The notes: generated from the letters alone by a model not told the origin. A DNA stretch of 64,000 bases from Bacillota bacterium (GCA_024679955.1 JAILCQ010000029.1:1-64000); one strand, 5' to 3'; positions 1-9,420 are shown, numbered from the stretch's first letter. A program made the numbers and translations.

Positions 1-139
1 AGCGGATTATATTGACTACTACAATAACGAGCGCATCCAGGCAAAAACAAAATGGATGCCACCTGTAAAGTACAGAATGGCATCCACCTGTTGAGCCTCG
101 GTCATAAATCAATGTGTCCAGGAAACTGGGTACATATCA
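1..139 (+). mobile_element. Right end of an IS3-family insertion sequence
   Basis: The first 94 bases encode the last 30 residues of an IS3-type DDE transposase (OrfB), with the typical tail YIDYYNNERIQ and a stop at 92-94. About 20 bases further on, a segment from about 115 to 139 ending GGTACATATCA looks like the right terminal inverted repeat of such elements. The left part lies outside the window, so completeness and target duplication cannot be judged. Confidence 0.75.
2..94 (+). CDS. IS3-family transposase OrfB, C-terminal end only (cut by window edge)
   Basis: The reading frame is open from the window edge to TGA at 92-94. The residues YIDYYNNERIQ followed by a basic stretch and a Pro-Pro-Val segment match the C-terminal end of rve-type IS3/IS150 transposases. 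The catalytic DDE residues would lie upstream of the window. It belongs to the insertion sequence whose end is at about 139. Confidence 0.75.
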   Translation, partial: ADYIDYYNNERIQAKTKWMPPVKYRMASTC

Positions 140-196
140 GATCGCCTCCCGGTTTTTCTATAGACAGATATAAAGAAGGGAATATCCCTCCGCCGC

Positions 197-1411
197 TTAC
201 GGCCGGGGCGTACAGTTTCGAAAAGCGGAGGGGCTTTTGCTGCCCCAAAACAGATAATAGGCGGCGGCCAGGATGGTGGTCAGGCACAGCGCCAGGTACA
301 TATGGGCGTAGCTGCCGAAGGCGTCCACCAGCAGGCCGGCCAGGATGCCGCCGCAGCCGATGCCCAAATCGAAGGCGCATAGATAAGTGGAAGTGGCTGC
401 CCCCCGTTTATCCGCCGGGGCAGTGCGCAACGCCATAGCCTGCATGGCCGGGGTGATCATGCCAAAGCCCATGCCGTACAGCACAGCGGCCCCGTAAAAG
501 GCCAGGGGATGGGGATATAAGCCCAGCAGGACGGTGGATAGACCGATGCAGCTGGCGGAGGCGTATACAGCGCTTTTTTCCCCGTTACGGTCGCTGATCT
601 TGCCGGTGCTGACCCGCATCAGGATGGTGGCGGCCGCCATAAACATAAAAAAGCCGCCGCCGTCGCCCAGCCCATTATCTCTGGCATATAAGGCGATAAA
701 GGTCATGATGGCCCCATGGGGGATCAAGCAGAAAAAGATAATGATGGAAGCCGGCAGGGCCTCCTTGGCGAAAAGGCTGCGGACAAAGGCGGCCAAACCG
801 CTTTTTGATGGAGCGGCAGCCGGCGGCGGGGCTTGCTTGCCGACGCCATAGACAAAAGCCAGGCCTATGGCCGCCGCCGACATACCGGCGGCCAACAGGA
901 ACATGGCGGTAAAGCCCCAACGGTTCATCACCGACAAGCCCAAAGCCGGCGATACGGACATGGAAAGCGCGGCGGTGACGCCGAAATAGCCCATGCCTTC
1001 GCTGAAACGTTTGCGGGGGATGATGCCCACCACCTCGCTGTTGACGGCGGTGGAGGACATGGACCAAAAAACGCCGTGCAGCAAGCGCAGCATCAACAGC
1101 AGGGCGATGATCCGTATGGAGATATAGGACAGCGGCAGCGCCAGCATGCCGGCGAGGCCGATGAAAAACGTCATCTTTTTGCTGTGCCGGTCAAATAAGC
1201 GGCCGGCAAAGGGGCGGGTGGCCAGGGCGGCGATAGAAAACATGCCCGAAGCCAGGCCGGCGACTGCGTCGTTGCCGCCCAAGTCTTTGATAAAAAAGGA
1301 GAAGGTGGCGACTTGCATATGAAAGCTGATGAATTGGCACAGGTTCATCAAAAACAGCACAACAAAGGATTTGTGCCATAATTTTTCTTGCGGCGAGGCG
1401 ATCCGGTTCAT
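197..1411 (-). CDS. MFS transporter
   Basis: A 404-residue polytopic membrane protein of the major facilitator superfamily. It begins with a short cytoplasmic stretch (MNRIASPQEKLWHKSF) and then has about 12 hydrophobic segments. The loop after the second segment reads GRLFDRHSKKM, the MFS loop 2-3 signature, and a second copy (GKISDRNGEK) follows in the C-terminal half. The ATG at 1411 is chosen because a GGAG sits about 10 nt upstream; a longer in-frame start at 1480 lacks a ribosome binding site. A drug or small-metabolite exporter is likely but the substrate cannot be read. It runs in the same direction as the EamA gene upstream, about 100 nt apart. Confidence 0.85.
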   Translation of the reverse strand: MNRIASPQEKLWHKSFVVLFLMNLCQFISFHMQVATFSFFIKDLGGNDAVAGLASGMFSIAALATRPFAGRLFDRHSKKMTFFIGLAGMLALPLSYISIRIIALLLMLRLLHGVFWSMSSTAVNSEVVGIIPRKRFSEGMGYFGVTAALSMSVSPALGLSVMNRWGFTAMFLLAAGMSAAAIGLAFVYGVGKQAPPPAAAPSKSGLAAFVRSLFAKEALPASIIIFFCLIPHGAIMTFIALYARDNGLGDGGGFFMFMAAATILMRVSTGKISDRNGEKSAVYASASCIGLSTVLLGLYPHPLAFYGAAVLYGMGFGMITPAMQAMALRTAPADKRGAATSTYLCAFDLGIGCGGILAGLLVDAFGSYAHMYLALCLTTILAAAYYLFWGSKSPSAFRNCTPRP

Positions 1412-1510
1412 TGAGTAGGACTCCGTTTGCTTATAAAGTGGCGGCCGGGAATGACCGCTGCAGTGGTTTTGGCCTTCCATATGTATTTCATAAGGCTGGA
1501 TGCTAGGCGT

Positions 1511-2422
1511 TTACGGGGCTGCGCTGTGCTTTTTGGCCATGATCAAACTGTAGCAAGAGGGCAGCCCGGCAGCCAACAGGATCAATATGCCGCCGGCCAT
1601 TTGCCCCAGGGTCAGTTGATCGCCAAAGAGCAGAAAGGCCAACAAAGCGGTGGTGGGCGGTTCGGCCAGGAAAATAATGCCGGCTTCTACCGCGCCGATG
1701 ATGTTCACCCCTACGGTCATGAAAAAGTTGCTGATCACGGTTACGCCCACGCCCAGCAACGCAGCGTATAGCCAGGCTTTTGGCTCCACCGCCAGGGAAA
1801 AGCTTTTGGAGAAAGGGGCGGCCGCTAAAAAAACGGCGGCGGCAATCAGCATAATGATCGAATTATAGACAATCAGATTGAGATTCGGCAAATGCTTTTC
1901 CAGAATATTGAGCTTGAAGGATTGATTCAATGCCGCCAGCAAAGCCAAAACCACGCCGAGGACGGATAAGCCTGCCGCCGACGTCCAATAGAGCATAACC
2001 AAACCGATGGCGGAAAAGGCCAAAGCGATGATGGATATTTTGTTTAGCTTTTGATGGAAAAACAGCTTTGCCACCAGGGCGGTGAGGGAAGGGTAGGCGT
2101 ATAAAAAAAGAATGGCCAAAGCCGCCGGCAACAGGGCGAAAGCCAGGAAAAGAACGGTAATGCCGAATACGGTCATCATGCCCAGGAGCAGCACGATTTT
2201 TCTTTCTGCTTTGGGGATGGTGAAATCCAGCTTTTTTATGCGGGCCACCGCCACAAAGATTGCGGCGGCCATTACATAGCGCACCGCCAGTATGGTAATA
2301 ACGGAAAAGCCCCCGGCATAGCACAATTGGGCCAAAACGGCTTCCGTGCCCATAATAACGGCGCAGCAAAACGTCATTAGATAGCCGTAGGCTTTGACGG
2401 CTGTCGATTGGAAGTTCGCCAT
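1511..2422 (-). CDS. EamA/DMT-family transporter
   Basis: A 303-residue membrane protein with ten hydrophobic segments in two similar halves, the usual layout and length of EamA (DUF6) drug/metabolite transporters. The N-terminal half carries a segment beginning TFCCAVIMGTEAVLAQL. The C-terminal half carries the ISNFFMTVGVNIIGAVEAGI region followed by a FLAEPPTTALLAFLLF segment, typical of EamA proteins. The ATG is preceded by GAGGT at a good distance. The substrate is unknown; family members export amino acids, purines or other metabolites. It may be cotranscribed with the MFS gene downstream. Confidence 0.85.
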   Translation of the reverse strand: MANFQSTAVKAYGYLMTFCCAVIMGTEAVLAQLCYAGGFSVITILAVRYVMAAAIFVAVARIKKLDFTIPKAERKIVLLLGMMTVFGITVLFLAFALLPAALAILFLYAYPSLTALVAKLFFHQKLNKISIIALAFSAIGLVMLYWTSAAGLSVLGVVLALLAALNQSFKLNILEKHLPNLNLIVYNSIIMLIAAAVFLAAAPFSKSFSLAVEPKAWLYAALLGVGVTVISNFFMTVGVNIIGAVEAGIIFLAEPPTTALLAFLLFGDQLTLGQMAGGILILLAAGLPSCYSLIMAKKHSAAP

Positions 2423-2571
2423 AGTACCTCGCTTTTTTATAGGGAAAGGACGGCCCTGCAGCCGTCCGAACAGGCAAAATATACTACTTATATTTTAACC
2501 GATGGGGCGGTGTTTGTCAATTCGCAGACCCCGTTTTTTTACACTGTTGGTCATTTTGTACAGTTTTCCCA

Positions 2572-2600
2572 TAGACATATTGGCGGAATTCCTTTATAAT
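2572..2600 (+). promoter_or_regulatory. Sigma-A-type promoter for the degV-like gene
   Basis: TAGACA at 2572-2577 and a perfect TATAAT at 2595-2600 are separated by 17 nt. They lie about 70 nt upstream of the DegV start, in an otherwise AT-rich gap. Confidence 0.6.
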
Positions 2601-2671
2601 AATAAAGAATGCGTATGATGCAAACCGTTTATCGCAAGATTATAGGTCAATAGGAGGTTCAATACTTTTAT

Positions 2672-3556
2672 ATGGATAAAGCCAATTATGTGATTATCAG
2701 CGAAGCGACCTCGGATTTGGCGCCGGAATTGGCGCGTCAGGCAGACGTACATATCATTCCCATGCCAGTAGGGGTAGAGGAGGATTCCTATCTGTATTCG
2801 CCCATCCCTGAAGACGGCAATATCGATACGGAAACGTTTTACGCCCTGCAAAAAGCGGGCAAATCCGTGCATACGTCCCAGATCAACGGCGCGGTGTACA
2901 ATGAAGTGTTCCAAAAGTATTTGCAAGAGGGTTACGATATCCTTTATATCGGCTTTTCTTCCGGTTTAAGCAATTCCGTGCTGGCCGGGGACAATTGCCT
3001 GAAGGAGTTGGCGCAGCAGTATCCGGATCGGCGGATGTATTGCGTGGACTCCTTATCCGCCTCGGTGGGGGAAGGGATGCTGCTGTATGCCGCCGCCAAG
3101 AAACGCCAGGCAGGCATGGATATCGATACCCTTTACGCCTGGGTGGAAGAGAATAAGCTGCATTTCTGCCATTGGTTCACCGTAGACGATTTGTCCTATT
3201 TGCGCCGGGGCGGCCGCATTTCCGCCACCTCCGCCACTCTGGGCACGGTGATCCAAATCAAACCGGTGATGCATGTGGATAACGAAGGACATCTGATCAA
3301 CGTGGCCAAAGCCCATGGACGCAAAAAGGCTATGCTGGCTATGGCGGAGATGATGCAAAAAACCTGGTTGCCGGATGCGGATACCACCGTTTTCATCGGC
3401 CACGGGGCCTGCCCGGAAGATGCGGAGGCTTTGCGGCAAATGGTGCTGCAGCGCTGCCCCCGGGCGGAAATCACCATTATGCCCATCGGCCCCATTATCG
3501 GCGCCCACAGCGGCGTAGGCACCCTGGCCCTGTTCTTCTTCGGCACGGAAAGATAA
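2672..3556 (+). CDS. DegV family fatty-acid-binding protein
   Basis: A 294-residue soluble protein with the DegV layout. It opens with a beta strand leading to SEATSDLAPELA, followed by the VHTSQ motif and GFSSGLSNSV, which contact the bound fatty acid in the family, and later by LSYLRRGGRIS and the glycine-rich GPIIGAHSGVGTLALFF near the end. In Gram-positive bacteria DegV/FakB proteins carry fatty acids to the FakA kinase; no fakA is present nearby, so the exact role is open. The start has a strong AGGAGG about 15 nt upstream. It is monocistronic, with its own promoter and a strong terminator. Confidence 0.9.
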   Translation: MDKANYVIISEATSDLAPELARQADVHIIPMPVGVEEDSYLYSPIPEDGNIDTETFYALQKAGKSVHTSQINGAVYNEVFQKYLQEGYDILYIGFSSGLSNSVLAGDNCLKELAQQYPDRRMYCVDSLSASVGEGMLLYAAAKKRQAGMDIDTLYAWVEENKLHFCHWFTVDDLSYLRRGGRISATSATLGTVIQIKPVMHVDNEGHLINVAKAHGRKKAMLAMAEMMQKTWLPDADTTVFIGHGACPEDAEALRQMVLQRCPRAEITIMPIGPIIGAHSGVGTLALFFFGTER

Positions 3557-3611
3557 ACGATAGCAAACGACGCGCTACGCGCCTTTAGGTTACGGAAGTC
3601 GTAAGACAAAA

Positions 3612-3641
3612 AACCGGCCGGTCTCATCAGACCGGCCGGTT
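3612..3641. terminator. Bidirectional hairpin between degV-like gene and iorB
   Basis: A perfect 13-bp inverted repeat (AACCGGCCGGTCT and its complement) with a 4-nt loop separates the convergent DegV and iorB genes. Short A and T tracts flank it, so it can terminate from either side. Confidence 0.75.
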
Positions 3642-3710
3642 CTTATGCTTGCTATAAACCGTTACCTACATCTTCCCCGAAAGGGAAGACGCCATGAAGG
3701 GTCGGTTACC

Positions 3711-4307
3711 TTACAGGGCTTTCATCGCCGCAAAACCGGCGTCAAAAGCTTTCATATTGGCTTCCAAAGCTTTGGCGGGAACGCGTTTTTGCAGGTTTTC
3801 TTTCCAGACATTTTCCGGGAAGTCCAGCATGGCGGCCAGAGCGCCCAACAGAACAACGCTGGCAACCTTTACGTTACCGATTTCTTTGGCCATTTTGTTG
3901 GCGTCGATGCATTTGACGTCATCCCGTTTTTTCAGCTCGACCAGAGCATCATCCGGATAATCGGCCATGCCGACGAAAGCCAGAGGCGGAATGATCCGAT
4001 CCTGATTGAGAATCATCACGCCGTCTTTGGCCAGATAATGGTTCCAGCGCAAACCTTCGGCTTCTTCAAAAGCCAAAATGACTTGGGCTTCGCCGGGGCT
4101 GATGAAAGGTGCGTATACTTTTTCGCCGAAACGGACCTGCGCGTGAACGCTGCCGCCCCTTTGGCTCATACCATGGGTTTCCGCTTTTTTAACATCCATT
4201 CCGTCGATGCAGCTTAATACGTCGGACAGAATATTACTGGCTAAAATAACGCCTTGACCGCCGCAACCAACGATAAGAACGTTTTGTGTTTCTTTGTAAT
4301 TAGCCAT
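3711..4307 (-). CDS. iorB: Indolepyruvate:ferredoxin oxidoreductase beta subunit (copy 1)
   Basis: A 198-residue gamma-domain protein of the 2-oxoacid:ferredoxin oxidoreductase family. It opens with the glycine-rich VLIVGCGGQGVILAS and continues with ETHGMSQRGGSVHAQVRFG, the hallmark of IorB/PorG subunits. With IorA it oxidatively decarboxylates aryl pyruvates to aryl-acetyl-CoA and passes electrons to ferredoxin. The ATG at 4307 was chosen because GGAGGTGA precedes it, whereas the upstream in-frame ATG lies inside iorA. It starts 2 nt after the iorA stop, so the two are translationally coupled. Confidence 0.93.
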   Translation of the reverse strand: MANYKETQNVLIVGCGGQGVILASNILSDVLSCIDGMDVKKAETHGMSQRGGSVHAQVRFGEKVYAPFISPGEAQVILAFEEAEGLRWNHYLAKDGVMILNQDRIIPPLAFVGMADYPDDALVELKKRDDVKCIDANKMAKEIGNVKVASVVLLGALAAMLDFPENVWKENLQKRVPAKALEANMKAFDAGFAAMKAL

Positions 4308-4309
4308 TG

Positions 4310-6091
4310 TTATTTCACCTCCCGAATCGCGTCTTTGGGGCAGATCTGCGCACAAATGGTGCAACCGACACAGTCGTCGGGGTTGATGCGAGGAATCAAT
4401 TTGCCTTTGTCGGTGGTTTGCTCGGTCAGTTCAAAGGCCGGGCAGGTGCACTGTTTGAGGCAGATATGGCAGCCGATGCATTTGTCCGCAACCACTTCGC
4501 ATTTTTGGGGAGCGACGTATTTCTTAGGATAGAGCATGCAGGGACGGTTGGTCATGACCACGGAAACGCCTTCATGAGCGGTGGTTTCTTTCAAAACATC
4601 CAGGCAGGCTTTGTAGTCGTAGGGATCCACGACATGAACGTCTTTTACGCCCAAAGCTTTACAAATTTCCGGAATGCTTACCGGGTCAGCCGGTACGCCG
4701 GAAAGGGTGTATTCGGTGCCGGGGTTGAACTGACCGCCGGTCATACCCGTGATGCTGTTGTTGAAGATCAACAGGGTGAGATTGCTCTTATTGTAAGCGG
4801 CGTTCAACAAACCGGTCATGCCGGAATGGAAGAAGGTGGAGTCGCCGATGACCGCAACGGTAGGTTTGTCCTGTTTGCCGGCACGGACAACGCCAACGGC
4901 GTTGCTGACGCTGCCGCCCATTTCCAGGTCGGTATGCATGATTTCAAACGGCGGCAGGGTGATCAGGTCGTAGCAACCGATATCGCCGCAAACGTTGAGG
5001 TCCAATTTTTTGATGGCCATGGAAATGCCTCTGTGGGGGCAGCCGGCGCATTGGACGGGCATACGCGGAACGCTCTTGGGCGGGTTGGCCACGATGTTCG
5101 CCATGTCTTTCCATCTGGGCAGGTCGATACCCGCTTTTATAAAGCCGGCGGCGATACGATCGGGGGTGAATTCGCCTTCCATGGGGAGCACTTCTTTGCC
5201 GATGACGGGGATGCCGGCGGCTTTGATATGTTCTTCGATGAAGGGCTCCAATTCTTCAACTACGAACAATTTTTCCACCGAAGCGGCGAATTTTTTGATC
5301 TTTTCCATCGGCAGGGGGAAGGTCATACCCAATTTGAGGAAGCTGGCATTGGGCATAACTTCTTTGGCGGCCTGATAGGTGACGCCGCTGCTGATGATAC
5401 CGATCTTTTTGTCGCCGGGTTCGATGCGGTTGATGTCGGATTCATTGCCCCATTCGGTCAGCAATCTTTCTCTTTCGATCAACCAGGTACGCAGTTTGCG
5501 GGCATAAGCGGGCAGCAAGCAATTCTTGGCAATATTCCGCTCAAAGCCTTTGCATTCATGCTCGGTGCGTTCGCCCAATTCTACCAAAGATTTGGAGTGG
5601 GAAAGACCGGTGGTGCTGCGCAGAATGACCGGGATATCGAATTTTTCGCTCAAATCCAGGGCCAAACCGACAAATTCTTTCGCTTCCTGGCTGTCGCTGG
5701 GTTCCAAAATCGGGCAGCGCGCCAATTTGGCGAAATAGCGGTCATCTTGTTCCGTAGAGGAACTGGCCATACCGGGATCGCCGCAAATGACCATGACAAA
5801 GCCGCCGTTTACGCCGGCATGGGTGAAGGCTACCAAGGGATCGCAGGCCACGTTGGCGCCGGCGCTTTTCATGGTAGTCATGGTACGGCTGCCGCCGAAA
5901 GAAGCGCCGATGGCAACTTCGGTGGCGACCTTTTCGTTGGTGGCCCATTCGACATAAATCACGTCTTTGTATTCAGCGGTATTCTTGAGAATTTCGCTGC
6001 TGGGCGTTCCGGGATAGGCGGAAGCAACTTTGACGCCGTATTCATAAGCGCCGCGGGCAATTGCTTCATTGCCGGATAACAAAGCTTTCAT
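4310..6091 (-). CDS. iorA: Indolepyruvate:ferredoxin oxidoreductase alpha subunit (copy 1)
   Basis: A 593-residue catalytic subunit. The N-terminal half is the pyrimidine-binding domain (SAYPGTPSSEI near residue 27). The middle carries the TPP/Mg site (GDIGCYDL, then GDSTFFHSGMTG and an NN pair). The C-terminus holds two [4Fe-4S] motifs, CIGCHICLKQC-x-CP and CVGCTICAQICP. The enzyme makes arylacetyl-CoA, CO2 and reduced ferredoxin from indolepyruvate, phenylpyruvate or hydroxyphenylpyruvate. An excellent AGGAGG precedes the start. It is followed by iorB 2 nt later. It shares domain order with iorA2 at 12372-14168, but the two are clearly divergent paralogues rather than a recent duplication. 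Confidence 0.95.
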   Translation of the reverse strand: MKALLSGNEAIARGAYEYGVKVASAYPGTPSSEILKNTAEYKDVIYVEWATNEKVATEVAIGASFGGSRTMTTMKSAGANVACDPLVAFTHAGVNGGFVMVICGDPGMASSSTEQDDRYFAKLARCPILEPSDSQEAKEFVGLALDLSEKFDIPVILRSTTGLSHSKSLVELGERTEHECKGFERNIAKNCLLPAYARKLRTWLIERERLLTEWGNESDINRIEPGDKKIGIISSGVTYQAAKEVMPNASFLKLGMTFPLPMEKIKKFAASVEKLFVVEELEPFIEEHIKAAGIPVIGKEVLPMEGEFTPDRIAAGFIKAGIDLPRWKDMANIVANPPKSVPRMPVQCAGCPHRGISMAIKKLDLNVCGDIGCYDLITLPPFEIMHTDLEMGGSVSNAVGVVRAGKQDKPTVAVIGDSTFFHSGMTGLLNAAYNKSNLTLLIFNNSITGMTGGQFNPGTEYTLSGVPADPVSIPEICKALGVKDVHVVDPYDYKACLDVLKETTAHEGVSVVMTNRPCMLYPKKYVAPQKCEVVADKCIGCHICLKQCTCPAFELTEQTTDKGKLIPRINPDDCVGCTICAQICPKDAIREVK

Positions 6092-6122
6092 ACTTGATCC
6101 TCCTCCGAAAGTAGATATATTT

Positions 6123-6152
6123 AATATAACATAAAACAGCCCCGCTTTTCAA
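6123..6152 (-). promoter_or_regulatory. Promoter of iorAB copy 1
   Basis: On the minus strand TTGAAA (6147-6152) and TATATT (6123-6128) are 18 nt apart, about 30 nt upstream of the iorA start. The resulting leader is short, unlike that of iorA2. Confidence 0.55.
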
Positions 6153-6243
6153 TATGTTTTCAAATATAAAAACAATTGTTGTGCCTGCAAAGGAAAACGA
6201 TCGACAGCTTTTTCCAGAAAAGCTTCGATCCCTTTTAATTGGT

Positions 6244-6273
6244 GAGCCGGCGGCTGCGAACAACCGCCGGCTC
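6244..6273 (-). terminator. GC-rich hairpin downstream of the BCCT gene
   Basis: A perfect 10-bp inverted repeat (GAGCCGGCGG / CCGCCGGCTC, 10-nt loop) lies between the BCCT stop and the iorA1 promoter. No clear T tract follows on the minus strand, so it may be a weak terminator or an mRNA 3'-end stabiliser. Confidence 0.45.
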
Positions 6274-6321
6274 ATTCAAGCATAGAGCGGGTAACAGTCT
6301 TACAGGTAACGCATACCTAGA

Positions 6322-7878
6322 TTAAGCAATGGTTTCTTCGGATTCCGGCAGTTTGTGGGGGATTCTGTCGTCGCCGAAAACTTCCAAGTATTCTTTGTTC
6401 AACATCTTCATCGTGGAGAACGGCATCAGCGCAACCACGAAGGAGAAGGGGAAGGCAAAGACGATGGAAACCGTTTGCAGGGCGCTCAATCCGCCGGTCT
6501 GCATCAGCACCAAACCGGAGATACCGATGATGATACCCATCGTTACCTTGGTGCCAACCTTCGGCGTTACGCTGCCTTTGTTGATGCAGGCCGCGCAATA
6601 GAAGGAAGCCGCGTCGGCGGAGGTGCAGACGAACACGACCATGTTGATCAGTACCAACAGGGAGAGGAATATTCCTGCGGGATAGGTGCTGAACAGGACG
6701 TACAAGCCGGATTGCGAGTATTCGGAAATGGTTTCATACATAGGCGCGATATTGTTGATGTCGGAGAAGATCGCAGCGCCGCCCAAAATGCCGAACCAAA
6801 GTACGGTCAAGATGGTGGGAGCGATCAGGGCGCCCATGATAAATTCGCGAATGGTGCGGCCTTTGGAGATCTTGGCAATGAAGCCGCCCACGAAAGGCGT
6901 CCAGCACAGCCACCAGCCCCAATAGAAAATGGTCCACCAATTCAGCCAACCGCTGGTTTCCACAGTATCCAGGAAGAAGTGGATTTGGAAGAAGTGATCC
7001 AGGTAGCCGCCGATATTGGTAACGGTGGCGTTGAGGATGAAGCGGGTGGGGCCCAAAATCAGGATCAGTGCCATCATGGCGAGGGACAGATACACATTGG
7101 CGGTACTCAGACGTTTGATGCCTCTGCCGATACCAACGGAGCTGGAAAGCAGGAAGGTCGCCACAACCAAAAGCATGATCACGATGTTCAGCATTACGGA
7201 GTTTTCAATACCGAACATGTAGTTGGCGCCGTAAGAAACGGACATAACGCCCAAACCGATGGTGGTGCAGATACCGGCGATGGTGGCGATGACGGACAGG
7301 GTGTCGATGACTTTACCCCAAGGTCCATGCACTTTGTCGCCCAATACGCCGTACAGCGCGCCGGCCATGGTCAAGGGCTGACCGTGACGGTAGGCGGCAA
7401 AACCGATGGCCAAAGCCGCCAGGGTGCAGGGGCCCCAGGCCACGATGCCCCAGTGGGACGTGCTGATGGCCAGAGAGGCGGACAAGCTTTCTTCGGTCGC
7501 GGGATCCGCCAGCAGATACACTCTGTCATGCAAGTGCAGGATCGGTTCGGCAACGCCCCAGAAGATCAAGCCGACGCCCACGTTGGAGCTGAACAGCATA
7601 GCGATCCAGGAGAAGGTGCTGTGCTCCGGACGGTCGCTCATCTTACCGACGCGGAGTTTACCGTATTTGCTGACCAACAGATACAACAGGAAGAAGCAAA
7701 CGCTGTTTGCCAGGATGGCATACCACCAACCGAAGTTGGTCACGATGCCGTCGTTTAATCCGCTCCAGAAGGTGTTAAACGTATCGGGAATGGCGATAGC
7801 AAATATGACCAAACCGATCATGACGAGAACGGAAATAAGGAACATTCCCTTATAATAATCGCCAAATAATTTACTCAT
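6322..7878 (-). CDS. BCCT-family transporter (betaine/carnitine/choline type)
   Basis: A 518-residue inner-membrane protein with about 12 hydrophobic helices. The BCCT signature is clear: SNVGVGLIFWGVAEP in the third helix and WTIFYWGWWLCWTPFVGGF with ISKGRTIREF following, close to the tryptophan box of BetP and CaiT. The third-helix glycine motif reads NVGVG where BetP has a Met-Gly-Ile-Gly type sequence, so coupling ion and substrate are uncertain. The gene lies between two arylacetate-type loci; a role in importing a quaternary amine or zwitterionic substrate for fermentation is possible but not shown. Start ATG has GGAGGAG upstream. Confidence 0.92.
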   Translation of the reverse strand: MSKLFGDYYKGMFLISVLVMIGLVIFAIAIPDTFNTFWSGLNDGIVTNFGWWYAILANSVCFFLLYLLVSKYGKLRVGKMSDRPEHSTFSWIAMLFSSNVGVGLIFWGVAEPILHLHDRVYLLADPATEESLSASLAISTSHWGIVAWGPCTLAALAIGFAAYRHGQPLTMAGALYGVLGDKVHGPWGKVIDTLSVIATIAGICTTIGLGVMSVSYGANYMFGIENSVMLNIVIMLLVVATFLLSSSVGIGRGIKRLSTANVYLSLAMMALILILGPTRFILNATVTNIGGYLDHFFQIHFFLDTVETSGWLNWWTIFYWGWWLCWTPFVGGFIAKISKGRTIREFIMGALIAPTILTVLWFGILGGAAIFSDINNIAPMYETISEYSQSGLYVLFSTYPAGIFLSLLVLINMVVFVCTSADAASFYCAACINKGSVTPKVGTKVTMGIIIGISGLVLMQTGGLSALQTVSIVFAFPFSFVVALMPFSTMKMLNKEYLEVFGDDRIPHKLPESEETIA

Positions 7879-8013
7879 GTTTTCTCCTCCATTTTCTATA
7901 AGATATAAGTCCTTTACTTATAAGTCTTTTACCCGTCGTATGCAGACAATACCGGATGAAGACAGGGGATGCGCGTCCATTTTCACGCTATCCCTACTGC
8001 AATATATCGAAAG

Positions 8014-8057
8014 GCCCGAACGGCTAGATGAATAGAGGATGGAACTAGCCGTTCGGG
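8014..8057 (-). terminator. Terminator of the phenylacetate-CoA ligase gene (copy 1)
   Basis: The 13-bp inverted repeat CCCGAACGGCTAG with its complement and an 18-nt loop lies just past the stop of the minus-strand ligase gene. Confidence 0.65.
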
Positions 8058-8076
8058 TTTGCTTCGTTATATTATA

Positions 8077-9420
8077 TTAGACGATCGGAGCACGTCTGTC
8101 TTCCACACGTTTGCTGGCGGTTTTACCGTGTTCCGCATCGCGCGGCAGGCTGCCGGCGGGTTTCAGCTCGACGGTGGGGGTCATGCCCAGATGCGTCTTG
8201 CACTGGCTGACAACTTCTTTGTTCAGTTTGGCGGCTTCAACTTCATTGTTCAGGATGTCGTTGTTTTCGACTTCCGCCAAAATGGTCAGATGGTCTTTTT
8301 CATGGACGGTTTCGATGATCATCCGGAAGTTATTGCCGATACCTTTGATGTGATCCAAGGTTTCTTCCACTTTGCTGGGGAATACAACATAGCCGGAGAT
8401 GGACAGCGCGTCGTCGCTGCGGCCTAAGATACGGCCCATCTTGGGATGGGTACGTCCGCAAGCGCAGGGTTCCCAAGAAATGCTGGCCACGTCGTGGCTG
8501 CGGTATCTCAGCATAGCGCAGCTGTCGGAACCGATCCAGGAGAATACCACTTCGCCTTGTTCGCCGTCGCCGACCCATTCGCCGGTTTCCGGATTGATGC
8601 ATTCAACCAGGATATGATCCGCCCAAACGTGCATGCCGTTTTGTTCTTTACATTCGCAGGCCATGCCTGGGCCAAGGAATTCGCCCATACCGAATTCGTT
8701 ATAGGCTTTGATTCCCAGGGATTCTTCCAATCTGGCGCGGGTGCTTTCGGGCCAGGGTTCGGCGCCGAACAGACCGTTTTTCAGTTTGGAATCATGCGCA
8801 AGATCGATGCCTTTTTCCAAGGCTTTTTCAACCATGTACATACCGTAGGTAGGCGTGGTGGTCAGGGTGGTTACGCCAAAGTCTTTGATCAGGTCAACCA
8901 GGAATTCGGTACGGCCGATACCGCCGGGCACAACGCCCATATCCATGGACTGCGCGCCATAGTGGAAGCCGATACCGGTGGCAAGACCATAAGCGAAGGA
9001 CATGATCAGCAAGTCGCCGGGGCGGCAGCCGCAGGCCCACAGCTCACGGGCGTTGACCATCGCCCAGTTGTCCATATCCTGTTGGGTGGCGCAAATGGCG
9101 ATCGCTTTACCGGTGGTGCCGGAGGTGGTGTGATATTCGCGGACGTCTTTTTGATCCGCCATCAGCAGTTCAAAAGGATAAGCGCTGCGAACGATTTTCT
9201 TTTCCAGGAAGGGCAGTTTTTGAATGTCTTCATAAACTTTGATATCGTCGGGGGTAACGCCTTTTTCTACCAACAATTTTTTGTAGTAGGCATTGGTGGC
9301 GTAAGCTTTTTTAACGATATTCTGCACCTTTTTCAGTTGCATTTCTCTGATTTGTTCCACCGGCATGGTTTCGATTTCCGGTTGGAGATATTCGCTGGTT
9401 ACGCTGACATTATATCTCAT
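8077..9420 (-). CDS. paaK: Phenylacetate-CoA ligase (copy 1)
   Basis: A 447-residue adenylate-forming enzyme of the PaaK type. The P-loop motif HTTSGTTGKA is near residue 97. YNEFGMGEFLGPG replaces the usual Tyr-Gly-x-Ser-Glu region. The Cys pair of SWEPCACGRTHP and the GRSDD motif are typical of PaaK, and the C-terminal AMP-binding domain ends with a DAEHGKTAS segment carrying the catalytic Lys region. It activates aryl acetates with ATP and CoA, or may run in reverse to gain ATP from arylacetyl-CoA made by IorAB. It is monocistronic, with a hairpin terminator behind it and a 1.1-kb non-coding region in front. Confidence 0.92.
   Translation of the reverse strand: MRYNVSVTSEYLQPEIETMPVEQIREMQLKKVQNIVKKAYATNAYYKKLLVEKGVTPDDIKVYEDIQKLPFLEKKIVRSAYPFELLMADQKDVREYHTTSGTTGKAIAICATQQDMDNWAMVNARELWACGCRPGDLLIMSFAYGLATGIGFHYGAQSMDMGVVPGGIGRTEFLVDLIKDFGVTTLTTTPTYGMYMVEKALEKGIDLAHDSKLKNGLFGAEPWPESTRARLEESLGIKAYNEFGMGEFLGPGMACECKEQNGMHVWADHILVECINPETGEWVGDGEQGEVVFSWIGSDSCAMLRYRSHDVASISWEPCACGRTHPKMGRILGRSDDALSISGYVVFPSKVEETLDHIKGIGNNFRMIIETVHEKDHLTILAEVENNDILNNEVEAAKLNKEVVSQCKTHLGMTPTVELKPAGSLPRDAEHGKTASKRVEDRRAPIV

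Noticed and set aside
4307-6079. 590-codon open frame on the plus strand opposite iorA
   Set aside because: It mirrors iorA codon by codon, has no family motif and no ribosome binding site. It arises from the codon bias of the GC-rich gene.
6355-7758. 467-codon open frame on the plus strand opposite the BCCT gene
   Set aside because: Its composition is that of the reverse complement of membrane-protein codons; no recognisable domain.
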